The notes below the pieces were generated by a model that saw only the letters and a program-made list of their open reading frames with translations, had not been told where the DNA came from and did not search any database. The translations under genes and the position numbers were made by a program. 64,000 nucleotides of DNA from Cryptomeria japonica (Eukaryota; Streptophyta; Pinopsida; Cupressales; Cupressaceae), in assembly GCF_030272615.1 (NCBI RefSeq), contig NC_081414.1:916555648-916619647 (forward strand), written 5' to 3'. Position 1 is the first letter of the stretch, and every line of letters starts with the position of its first letter. Positions 34,268 through 44,985 of this stretch are shown here, piece by piece.

Positions 34268-36640
34268 TTTTTAGAATGATCAACAAATCAATTCAGTTTA
34301 GCCGAGGTGTAAAGACAAACTGCAACTAACAATTGGAGAAATCACTATCAAATTAGTGTTTTTCCTCAAAAATTTAGATGTACATCTCCCTCGTTTGATG
34401 TAATTTAACTTTGGGGTATGCTTTTAACCAGAAAGAAGGAAAGGAAAACTAACATCTAGGAATCACCATGCTGCAGATGCGATTGAGATTTAGGATGAAA
34501 GGAGCAAAGGTAAACAACACACAGATTATCCACCCATGCCCCATGAATGATAAACATGAGAAAGAATGAGTAATTCCTCTTTAGATATGTGAATAGCCTA
34601 GAACTCAAATATTTCATAGTAAACATATGCATATCTAATAGAATAGGAAAACACCAAAAGACAATTGCGAAAACTCAAAGATTAACTTGCAGTCAAAAGG
34701 AATACACTTAAAGATAAATATTTAATATATATTTTCTCCTTTCTTTGATGAAAAACAAATAGCTCAAAGACTACCTTGCCCCTATACAATGATTTTGTCT
34801 GAAACAAAAAATCTACTGCTCTCTTCCTTTCACAAAATAAAAATGCCTCCTTCTGATCGAGTCTCTTCATATATTAAAGCATAAGGGAGATTAAAAATCC
34901 GGGCCCCTTCTCTATCATCTGATTATATATTTAAAGAAATCCCCAATGAGGCTTTTTAGTTTTAGCTTCTAGAACTAATGTAATCACTTCTTTAAGAATT
35001 AATTACAAATAATAAAGCCATAAAACTCTTTGTATACTTAACAAATATAAGGTTTAATTCATTAATATTAATTAAGACATGCGTGCAAAATATTTAAAAT
35101 GATACACTTCAATGCAAATATGATAGGTGTCATATTTCCCCTTTGTAGCACACAAAAACTGCATGGTCTCTCTTCTTTCCTCATAATCGTCTTTGCTAAT
35201 TTTGTGTTACTAGTACTCCTTGGAAGTTGCACCATCACTTCAACTTCATATTAGTTAGGAAAACTTATCGGATTCTGGCACAAGTTTTAAAACTGCTTAT
35301 AACTTTGCTTTGCATGACATCACTTCCTCATTTATATTGGTCCTTCTTTAGTTCAAGATAGAACATCGGAGTCAAACAAACTTTTCTAACTTCTCCATGA
35401 TATACTCTTCCTCTAAGTTTACAAGTGTAATCTTTACTTTTGTTAACCTTGTGCTTGTAATGAAACTTAGATGGTCGGGTTGCGATGCAAGTTCTAAAAC
35501 TCTTCATCATTTGTCTTTGCTTCTAGATTCAATAGACCATTTTGGTCTTTTTGGTTTTTCACTTGAGTTTAGTTTGAAAGTTTGAGCTTCAATGTAGTTA
35601 GAAAATTACATTGGAGTTTGTCTTTTATTTTAAAACTTTAAGGATTTGAAAACTTTGACAAAAGACATGAACACAAGAACCATCATAAAAGTCAGTTTGA
35701 GTTTGGATGTTAGACTCTATCAAGGGACTTGCGACTTAGAATTTGAAACTTCACACTCGAAAGATAAGAACTAGACGAAATGATAAAGTATGAATGTAAG
35801 TGTCGAGCTTTGACAAGGTTAGGAAATCATGTCAATGTCCAACGTGAGTTTTAAAACTTAGGATGGAGGCCAACAATGTTTGTAAATATTTCAAGGAAGA
35901 CCATGTGGGTGTGTTAGAAATTAGGATCTTAGGATACTAATCATTATAAACAAGATTATAAAGTAAATGAAATATGAAACATACATGCAAAATGTACACA
36001 TTACACAAGATATACATGGGGAAAACCCTTTCGGGTAAAAAAACCCCATAAAGCATCATTTAATTAAAACACTTACAAATATAGTCTATCATAAAATAGA
36101 CATGAACCTGGGGACACTCCTCCAATACTTCCACATGGCCAATAATACCTCATATGCATAGTGATACAACTCACCATAAAGCTCCAAATTCACACACCTC
36201 TCAAATGACAGAGAACCTCCTTAAATATAGGAGGAAGGGTGACTTCACTAGTCACACCTTTTCAATAACCCCCACTCATAAATAATTAATAATCTAATAG
36301 TTATTAGATTATAATCATTTCAAATGGGATATGCTTATAAAGCATATAATATATAAGGTTTTATAACCTTATATTAGAACATTATATATAAATGTTATAA
36401 GGACGTGATCCCTAATAACATTATGTTCTAACAGGATGCTTATATGAGTACAAGAAGGCTTGTCAGACTCTGACAAGGTTTCTAACCAAGGCAAAAACCT
36501 GACAAACTTTAAAATGAAAATCTGGACAAAATTTAAAATGATTAAGTATTGAAACTTGGAAAGTATAAGTGAAAATATGGGGGTCTAGGTGAGTACAGGG
36601 AGGCTTGCCGGACTCCAATGAAGGTTTCTATACAAAGAGT
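34268..36640. repeat. long direct repeat, copy A (interrupted by a solo LTR)
   Basis: Starting with the block around AAAGACAAACTGCAACTAAC (34311) this copy is collinear with copy B at 36795-38630. The same word there is at 36839, an offset of 2528 that falls to about 2000 once the 522-base insertion at 35912 is removed. Short open frames at 35397-35585 and 37875-38138 are equivalent in the two copies and read alike, but carry no known motif. Similarity is roughly 85 per cent by eye, so the duplication is old. Confidence 0.8.
35912..36433 (-). repeat. solo LTR, Copia-like, inserted in repeat copy A
   Basis: It begins TGTTAGAA and ends TTCTAACA, an exact 8-base terminal inversion. Copy B runs uninterrupted across the site (GTGAGTGCTTATATGAG near 38425), which shows both edges. 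The flanks GGGTG and GGATG are imperfect versions of the five-base target GAGTG. Inside, GGGGAAAACCCTTTCGGG (36018-36035) is followed by AAAACCCC, a hairpin-forming motif also found at 44615. A TATA-like TATATTTAAGG is seen on the minus strand near 36225. Confidence 0.8.
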
Positions 36641-36794
36641 TTTATGAATTTATTATATATTTTGTGTAAGCTCCAATATACAAAGTCACCAACCTCCATC
36701 CTCATGGAGGCACCTTTGGATTTATGAGGAAATAAGGCACTAGCGCTTTGTTCCCTAGTAGAGTCACCAAAAATCTATCAGTAAAAAAAATTGA

Positions 36795-38630
36795 CTTTTC
36801 AAAATGACTAACAAATCGACTTAGTTTAGCCTAAGTGTAAAGACAAACTGCAACTAACAGTTGGAGAAATTACTATTAAATTAGTGATTTTCCTTTAAAT
36901 TTTAGAGGTACAACTCCCTCATTTGATATAATTTAACTTTGGGGTATGCTTTTAACTAGAAAGCAGGAAAGACAAACTAACATTTGGGCATCACCATATT
37001 GTAGATGTGATTGAGATTTAGGATGAAATGAACAAAGGTAAACAACACAAAGATTATTCACCCATACCCCATGAATTGATAAACATAAGAAATAATCAGT
37101 AATTCCTCTTTAGATATATGAATAGCCCAAAACTCAAATATTTAGTAGTAAACATGTGCATAATCTAATAAAACAAGAAAACACCAAATAACAATTACGA
37201 AAACTCAAATACACATAAACACACAGATTTAATATATATTTCCTCCTTTCTCCGATAAAAAATAAATAGCTCAAAGACTACCCTACTCCCATACACTGTA
37301 CAATGATTATGTCTGAAATAGAAAATCTATTACTCTCTCCCTTTCATAGAATAAAAATGCCTCTGTTTTCTCGAGTCTCACTCATATGTTAAATCATAAG
37401 GGAGATAAGAAATCCAAGTCCCTTCTCTATCATTTGATTAAATATTTAAAGAGATCCCCAATGAGGCTTTTCAGTTTGAGATTCTGGAACTGCCATAACT
37501 ACTTCTTTAAGAATTAATTACAAATAATAAAGCCATAAAACTTTTTGTATACCCAACAGATATAACGTTTAATTCATTAACATGTATTGAGACATGTGTG
37601 CATAATCTTTAAAATGATACACTTCAATGCAAATGCAACAAGTATCATATTTCCCCTTTGTAGCACATGAAAACTATATGGTCTCTCTTCTTTCCTTAGA
37701 ATCATCTTTGCTAATTTTGTGCCCCCAGTACTCCTCGAAAGTTGCACCATCACTTCATCTTCATATTAATTAGGAAAACTTGTCAAGTTCTGCCACAAGT
37801 TTTAAAACTACTTATAACTCCTGCTTTGCGCGACGTCCCTTCCTCATTTATATTGGTTCCTCCTTTAGTTCAAGATGGAACATCGAAGTTCGACACGCTT
37901 TTCTAACTTCTCCTTGATCTACTCTTGCTCTAAGTTTCCAAGTGTAATCTTTACTTTCGTTAAGCTTGTGCTTGGAGTGCAACTTAGATGGTGGAGCTCC
38001 GATCCAAGTTCTAAAACTCTTTGTCATCTGCCTTTGCTTCTAGCTTCAATAGATCACTTTGGTCTTTTTGTTTTTTCACTTGAGTTCAACTTGAAAGGTC
38101 GGATTTCGATGCATTTAGAAAACTACATCAGAGTTTGACTTAAAAAAAAAAACTTTAAAGACTTGACAATTTTGAAAAAAGACGTGAACACAAGAACCAT
38201 CATAAAGGCAAGTTCGAGTTAGGGTGTCATACTCTAACAAGGGATAATTTAAGACTTAGACTTTGAAACTTTAGACTCGAAAAATAAGAACTATATGAAA
38301 TGCTGAAGTATGACTTTAAGTGTCAAGCTCCAATGAGGTTAGGAAACTCTATTGGAGTTTGACGCTAGTTTTAAAACTTAGGATGGAGGCTGACAATGTT
38401 TAAAAATATTTCAAGAAAGATCATGTGAGTGCTTATATGAGTACAAGAAGGCTTGTCAGACTCTCTAAGGCAAAAAATTGACATGCTTTTAAATGAAAAT
38501 TCTGACACATTTTAAAACGACTAAGTAGTGAAACTTGGAAAGTATAAGTGAAAATGTGAGAGTCTGGGTGACTATCGGGAGGCTTGTTAGACTCCGATGA
38601 AGGTTTCTAAGCAAGGCAAAAACCTGATGC
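36795..38630. repeat. long direct repeat, copy B
   Basis: This is the second copy of the roughly 2-kb unit described at 34268. It lacks the solo LTR. Both copies end in a region that itself contains a shorter repeat (AGGCTTGTCAGACTC or AGGCTTGCCGGACTCC with GAAGGTTTCTA, about 130 bases apart). 36641-36794 is a spacer without counterpart in copy B. Confidence 0.8.
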
Positions 38631-39801
38631 ACTCTCAAAAATGACTAAGTGTTGGGACTTTTTATGAAGTAGCTTATACTTCAAGACATGCATTATCATA
38701 CCCAAACCCAAGGGCGAAAGAAAAAGACTAAGATTTTGATGGGGGAGGGAATCTTAGGCAACAAATAGGTATCGAGGTAGCCAATTTTTTTGATATGTTA
38801 TTATTGAGTATATTGCAAAGCTTTAACTTTGTTGCTATAGTAAAAACTTTGATTTGTAATTTGGTAGGATGCTCTCCTTGTTTTATGCATTGAAGCAATG
38901 AACATATTATATCAGGTGGGTCAAAATTTTTTAACTTTTAAAGATGTTCATCTTTTATTTGTAGTTAATTTCTCCTTAAATAACATTGTTTTTAATTATC
39001 CTCAAAAGACTTTAATAGTTTGACTATAGACAATACTTCTTATCTTGAAGAGGATGAATATTCCAGGCTAGATGGAGAATTTGAGGTTTAGCTTAATATA
39101 TATTGTTGTTAATAATTGAGAGATTTAAAAGTTGAGAGTTTTGAAAGACAAAATTTGATAACTCAAAAATTCAGCAAAGTTAAAACTTGCTAATTATACA
39201 TTTAGAAGGGTGACAAAATAACTTGATGGAATATGGTGCTTGCAAGATTTCAAAATGGTAAAGAAGGAAAACTAATAAGAAAAGATGCTCACAATAAAAT
39301 TTTATTTTATGTTTTTTATTTATCATTGACGTTTGTAGTATATAGAAAAATTCTAAGTATCATAGATAATGTATTTCTTCATTAAGAAGAAATGTTAGAA
39401 TTAAATTAATAAATGAATAAACATTGTTAGAAAGGTAATAGCAAGAATTTGAATCAATATTAGACAAATAAATACAAATTTCACAATTAACTAATTTAAT
39501 TAAAGCCATATTTATAAGAATTTGTTTTTCCTCTTAAAAATTATATATAATCACTTTTAAATAAATATAATATAAAAAATATTATATGTAAATTTAATAT
39601 TAAATCTCATTTCACAGTTTTTAAATTTTGAATCTCATTTGCTTCTCACTTTCAATTATAATAACATTGCCATATATTTATAATATCACAAATTTGTGAA
39701 TTGGCATTATAATGTAATTTCGAAATGTAATTAGGATTTTATAGCCCTCCGAGGAACTAATTTCTGTACTTTATGCAACAGATCAATTGGCCAACATTTC
39801 A
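38631..39801. other. intergenic, downstream of laccase, no gene
   Basis: AT-rich, with no coding signal. The laccase polyadenylation region must lie in 39550-39800 on the minus strand. Several A/T-rich words could serve, and no single AATAAA is convincing. Confidence 0.5.
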
Positions 39802-42645
39802 TCAGCACTGTGGCAGATCATAAGGAGGTGGTTCAAGTCTTTCCAATGGTCCAAACCCATTTTCCACAAGCAAAGCTGCTGCCAAACCCCAAGATGTATG
39901 AACTTCTAGATGACAGTGCATGAACCACACACCTGAAATGTTGCAGAGAAAGACTAGTTAAATCTCAGCAAGTAGTCATAAATTTAACAAAGAAAATAAA
40001 GTGAATCTTTTTAATGCTAGCCTTTTTCACCTTAATGGTAGATAAGCAGAGAAAAATCAGGGAAAATAATGTTAATTAAATGTGTTTGGTTTATATTTAC
40101 CAGGATTGTCAGCTTTGAATCTGATGGCAGCCCACCCTCCTGCAGGAACAGCTACTGTATTACGCTCTGGAGGATCCACCAGATTAAATTTGCATGGATC
40201 CTGTATGGAATCATAGTTGCCAATCCCCCGCCCAACAATGTAAAAGTTGTAGCCATGAAGATGAATTGGGTGGTTCTCAGTGCCAATAATGTTGGTGTTC
40301 TGCAGTACTATTTGTACATTGGAGTTAAAAGGAAGAACAGTGATTTTGGTTCCCTGTTGTGCCTGCCAAAAACTCATTGGCAGTCCCTGGCCTGTGTAAT
40401 CAAACTCCAAAGCTGGCTTGTCTGGAAAATCAGGAGTATATACTCCATTGTTCCCATAGTAATAGGCCTGAAGAAGAGCAGTCTGTGGTCTCACAAAAGA
40501 GATGTTATTGAATGTGGCTTTGAGCCTTTGTCCTTGGAAGCCATTGCAGGGCTTTTCAAGTGGGCAATGCTTCAGAGCCAGCCCCACAGTGAGGAAGAGA
40601 TCTCTGTCTACATCTAATGGAACTTTGGCATTCTCTAAGCTTCTGAGATTTGCAGAGAAGTCATTTGCAGTCTGAGAGTCATTGAAAGCAGGAAGGTATG
40701 GCATAATGGGTTCATCTGTATATGTTAGTGGACTGTTCTGGTATTCCATTATGGCTGTGGCTGTGGTGTTATCAAAGGGCATTCCTGCTGCTGAGAAGTA
40801 TGCCTGAGTCGCCATGTAATATGCACCCCATGGCTGGTCTGTTGTCAATAGCACATCAGTTGTCTGTCCAGGGGCTAACATGAGGATGTCTGTTTTGTAT
40901 GGTTTAGTATATGTAGCATCAATTGCCACAACGGTAAGAATGTGGTTGGCTACAGAGAAGAACAGTTCATTATTCAATGCAGCATTGACTATCCTAAGGA
41001 GGTAAGTTTTGCCTGCAGTCACTGGCAATCTAAATATGGAATCTGCAACCATCCAAACACTATTATAATATGTTAGACCCATTATTGCATAAAATTATAT
41101 ACTTGTGTCCATGTTTTTCTACAACCGTTAGAATATTTCGAATAGAAAATATATGGTTTGGCTTAAACAATATATTCTATGATTTGATTTGTTTAGATGG
41201 TTCAGCTAAAATCACACTAAGAAGGGAGTTCCGGTCCAACAAGAGAAACTAGTGTGATTTCAGATGAACCACTTAAACAAATCGAAACTTACAGTGTGTT
41301 GGTTAAGCATAACCTATATATATAGACACCTTATTGCATAAATTTATACTAAAATCACTAATAGATGGGTCCTTCTATAAAACTAGTGTGATTTCAAATG
41401 ACCCACATAAACAAATCAAAACTTAAGGTATGTTGTGTAAACCCCACCAAAATATATATCTATTTTTTTTTTATTCATTAAATCCAGATTGAAAGAAGCA
41501 GTACCTTCTTGTGAGCAGTTGTACAAAGCTCCAGGGAGACCATTAATTGTGAAGGCATCTGAAATATCTGGTGCTCTTCCTGTAATATTTGCTTCAGCAA
41601 CTAACTGCTCTACATCTGCATTCCACCATTCTCCTGAAAAAAAATAAAACAATAAAAATCAACATGTTTAATTGCATATCATTTTCTCATTTTTTGGGGG
41701 CCTCAATATATAGGATCAGAGCAATTATGGACATAACACAACCTAAAATTATAGGAACCTCAGCATCTGGATGAGGAAAAGGATAAGGAAGGCCTCTTCT
41801 TGGGTAAATAATAATAGCACCATGCAAAGTTGCTCTCAACCATGATATATGAGCATGCCACCACAAGGTTCCCTCTTGCCCTGTGATGGTAAATCTGTAA
41901 GTATATGTCTTCCCAGGTTGAATGGGGCACTGTGTTATATAAGCTGGTCCATCACTCCACCCTGTTCGTAGTTGTCTCAATCCATGCCTGCAACATTTAT
42001 CATAGTTATTTGTGTTGTTATGTTACAAATTCACTGATTGAACCACAAAAATCAGGACAAGTTTAAACAGCACATTTGTATAGATATTTTATTCGAAATC
42101 ATATGAACTTCGAATCATCTAATGAGTCAAAATTTAGATTGTGTTATTTAATTCAAAATCAAAAATTAAAAAGATTGTACTAATTTCAAACCATCTAACA
42201 AGTCAAAACTTAATTTGTGCTGTTAAATCAAAAACAAAAACCAAGAAAGACAAATCAAGCTTACCAGTGAATTGTAACGTTGTGTTCAACATGGTTGGTT
42301 ACTTTGATAAACAATGTATCTCCTTCCCTTGCACGGATTGTAGGCCCCGGGTAGTGCCCATTTACTGTAACAATGTCTTTTGAGACACACAGACGGGTGA
42401 CTGATTTGTGAACAACCTGCAAGCCCAAACAAAATCAGAGCTTTTAATAGATGGATAGAGTGAAGAAATCTCAATTATCCACCATAAAACCAAGAACCCA
42501 AGAATGATAGATGAGATTAGAGATAACCAATATTGAATTTATAATGTCTAGTAATTGATTCACTGTTGGCACTGACACCCAATCTTAGAACACCGATCAG
42601 AATAACAAGCATCTTAAGGATTGCTGCTGAAACTGTCCTTGCCAT
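39802..42645 (-). CDS. laccase (multicopper oxidase), six exons
   Basis: It encodes a plant laccase, a secreted blue copper oxidase that oxidises monolignols and other phenols in the cell wall with reduction of oxygen to water. Exons on the minus strand: 42645-42529, 42416-42265, 41987-41743, 41633-41505, 41042-40101 and 39932-39802. Exon sizes 152, 245 and 129 are those conserved in plant laccases. The joined frame gives about 571 residues, the usual length. Residues 1-26 are a signal peptide (hydrophobic LKMLVILIG, cleavage after VSA). Copper sites are complete: HWHG, HAH, HPIHLHG and HCHLEVH, with Leu ten residues after the Cys. Several NXS/T glycosylation sites are present. Odd point: the conserved phase-0 end of exon 1 is followed by GG, not GT, and using the GT one base later shifts the frame to an early stop. 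It may be a damaged allele, an error, or use a rare splice site. Confidence 0.88.
41186..41418. repeat. inverted and direct 32-bp repeats in laccase intron 4
   Basis: A 32-base word at 41186-41217 (GATTTGTTTAGATGGTTCAG...) is the reverse complement of 41252-41283, with four mismatches and a 34-base loop. A third copy in the second orientation is at 41387-41418. Such a fold-back with a nearby copy suggests a small decayed MITE-like insertion in the intron. Confidence 0.65.
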
Positions 42646-42691
42646 GGATTCTTATGTTTTCTCTTGAAATCATAACTTTAGTAAACTCCTA

Positions 42692-42700
42692 TATTAAATG
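42692..42700 (-). promoter_or_regulatory. possible TATA element of laccase
   Basis: On the minus strand TTTAATATAGG lies about 45-55 bases before the laccase ATG. The distance leaves only a very short 5' leader, and the region is AT-rich, so this is a weak call. Confidence 0.25.
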
Positions 42701-43404
42701 ACATTTACCAGAGGGAAAGATTTCTCTGGTGTCAGTTGTGAGGACATACAAGAATGTGGAGATAGTGATCTTCCATATAATGTGGATTTCCAGAAATGGA
42801 GAATGACGTTCCTGAGTGTTGGGTTAGGAAAGAACAGGTGATAAACCGGTGGAGGAATTTGGATAAGAAAGCAGTTATCAACTGTTTGGCAATGGTAATG
42901 ATGCAGGTGAGTCAAAAGGAGGCAGGGCGCTGCTCCACTAAGTTCACTAAGGCTGACTTTTGTTCTACCTTTTTTCTCATTTATGTTTTCTGTGTGAGCT
43001 CGTTCTAAAAGATTGCATGAGTAAGTCGATATTTTAATGGCTTGTCTGGATTATCTAAAAATATGGACCTCCACATACCTGCTCCTTGGAAGCTTACTGA
43101 ATTCCCCGACGGGCAAACAAATCAAAATTGAAATGAATGCGTTGTTAGTTTGAAAATGGTGTATAATGTAATATGTTACTGGGTTAGGAACGATCAATCT
43201 TCGGCATTGGATTGTTGTATCTACTGCAACTTGGATTGTGTTAAGGGAGACTTTAATATGGTGGAAGTTGTATCACATAAATGTGGCACTTCGGTTATGT
43301 ATTAGATAGTGGGTAAAAGAGAACTTTGGTATTTACTCTATATGATGCAATCTTCATTTTAGATTTGAAAGGGTTCTTAAATGATTTGATAGAACTATAA
43401 GGTC
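42701..43404. other. upstream region of laccase, no other gene seen
   Basis: No coding motif. This is presumably laccase promoter sequence, but I could not identify individual elements with confidence. Confidence 0.45.
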
Positions 43405-43715
43405 AATTTCATTTAATTTTTTCGTTTGTTGTTTGGTCTTGTCAATTGAGTCATTTTTAAAAGTCGTATTTTTTTATTACTTTCTAATAAGATTGTGTAT
43501 TGAATAGTAATTTGTCACATCTAAAGTGATGAAAATGGAATTCATTTTTAACATGTTTTTGTTTGTTCAATTTAATTTAATTTTTTCGTTTGTTGTTTGA
43601 TCTTGTCAATTGAATCATTATTAAAACTTACGTTTTTTCGTACTTTCTATTGAATAATAATTTGTTATGCCTAAAGTGAAGAAAATGCAATTCTTTCTTA
43701 ATACATTTTTTATTC
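43405..43715. repeat. tandem duplication of 164 bp
   Basis: ATTTAATTTTTTCGTTTGTT at 43411 recurs at 43575. The following text (GTCTTGTCAATTGA, CTTTCTA, ATAATTTGT, CTAAAGTGA, GAAAATG) is repeated in order with about 80 per cent similarity. Non-coding. Confidence 0.75.
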
Positions 43716-44169
43716 ATTAGCCAACTCTAATCCATATACAATGTGTTTGGAATTTAATTAGACTAGATGGATCGAATGGTGGAATAGTGTGTTTGAATAT
43801 GAATTCTATTTTCTTCACATTTATGGACATCAATTGACATGTTTCTATCATTGCTTATTTGAGATCACTAACTTAGAGCTCCATCATGCCACTACTGAGT
43901 TAGAAGAACAAACATCTTCCCCTTGTTTAGGACTATGTGTTGCCAATTTTTGCCAATAGAAACAACTTGTTGATAATCATTCTACTAGAGGGGCTCAAAT
44001 GAAAGCCCATTATTGACTTAAAATTAAGATTGAGTTTTTAGAAAAAATCTTCCAAGCTTTGAGAGCTTGTCAAACTTCTCAAATAATCAAGAATATTAAA
44101 GAGAGATAATCACAATTGTTTATAGATCTTCCTTCTATTACTTAGGGTTTTGTTTCAAAATATAAGTAG

Positions 44170-44234
44170 TATTCAATATTATTTTTGGATTTGATTTTCA
44201 TCACAACAATCAAATCCGAAAATAATATTGAATA
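44170..44234. repeat. near-perfect inverted repeat, 27-bp arms, 11-base loop
   Basis: Arm 44170-44196 and arm 44208-44234 are complementary with one mismatch (T-G position in TTTTTGG against CCGAAAA). The loop is TTCATCACAAC. Transcribed, this would fold to a stable 27-bp hairpin. Nothing else in the neighbourhood explains it. Confidence 0.85.
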
Positions 44235-44507
44235 GCACCATGGATTGTGGAAAATTGATATCATTATATATAAGTAGGTTTTAAAAGCTCAAAATTCTAC
44301 CCTAAACAAGTTAATTCTAACTTTAAAAATGCATCAATGTGGTTATTCACAAAGAGATTTATGTGAGCAACTTCTTACCCTCGTAGATCTTCATAACATA
44401 ACATTCTTCATGAAAAATGATAAAGCCTTAAAATTGAAACCTTGGAAGCTAAAGTGCGGAAAACACTTCCTAACACTAATCTAGTGGGGGAGATAGTCCA
44501 AATTTTT

Positions 44508-44985
44508 GTTACAAATATTTATTAGAGAATTATAAACACATTCACGAGTAGATAATAAACATGCATAAAGATAAACACAATAAACACAAGATATATTGTG
44601 GGGAATATCCTTTCGGGTGTAAAACCCCACACTCCAAAAGCATAGTAATGTAATTCTTACAATACAATATCAACACTTAGCTTCTTCAATAGGAGTCTAC
44701 AACTACAACCCACAACCTGGATAAATTCCAGCAACATAAAACTTCACTTGCAAACTTAACATGACTAATACTCTCCAAGGCTACCTTTTATAGAGAAATA
44801 CATCAAAGAAGGAAGCTTCTAGATGAAGCAACAAGATGGGGTCATGCAAAACATTTGGCCCTATTTTTTGGCCACCAAAAAGCATGCAAATGACACACGT
44901 ACATTTCCAAATGACTTCCCATTCATAACAAAAATAATCACATGGATTGTGGAAATTTGATAGCATTAATAATTAAAAAATGTTA
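44508..44985 (-). repeat. probable LTR remnant, Copia-like, minus orientation
   Basis: It shares layout with the solo LTR at 35912: TGTTA start, a row of ATAAACA-type words, the motif GGGGAATATCCTTTCGGGTG...AACCCCAC (44611-44634), and a minus-strand TATA box (TCTATAAAAGG, about 44790). The far edge is unclear and no matching TTCTAACA-like end was found, so the boundary at 44985 is approximate. The short word CATGGATTGTGGAAA occurs both before (44239) and near its end (44940). Confidence 0.4.

Noticed and set aside
35328-38138. short similar open frames in both copies of the 2-kb duplication
   Set aside because: They are alike because the DNA is duplicated. Neither has motifs, and both carry different ends.
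42529-42645. alternative phase-0 donor inside laccase exon 1 (GGT before GTCAGT, about 42577)
   Set aside because: It restores the frame but removes the conserved HYKFN start of the mature protein, so it is unlikely to be the normal junction.
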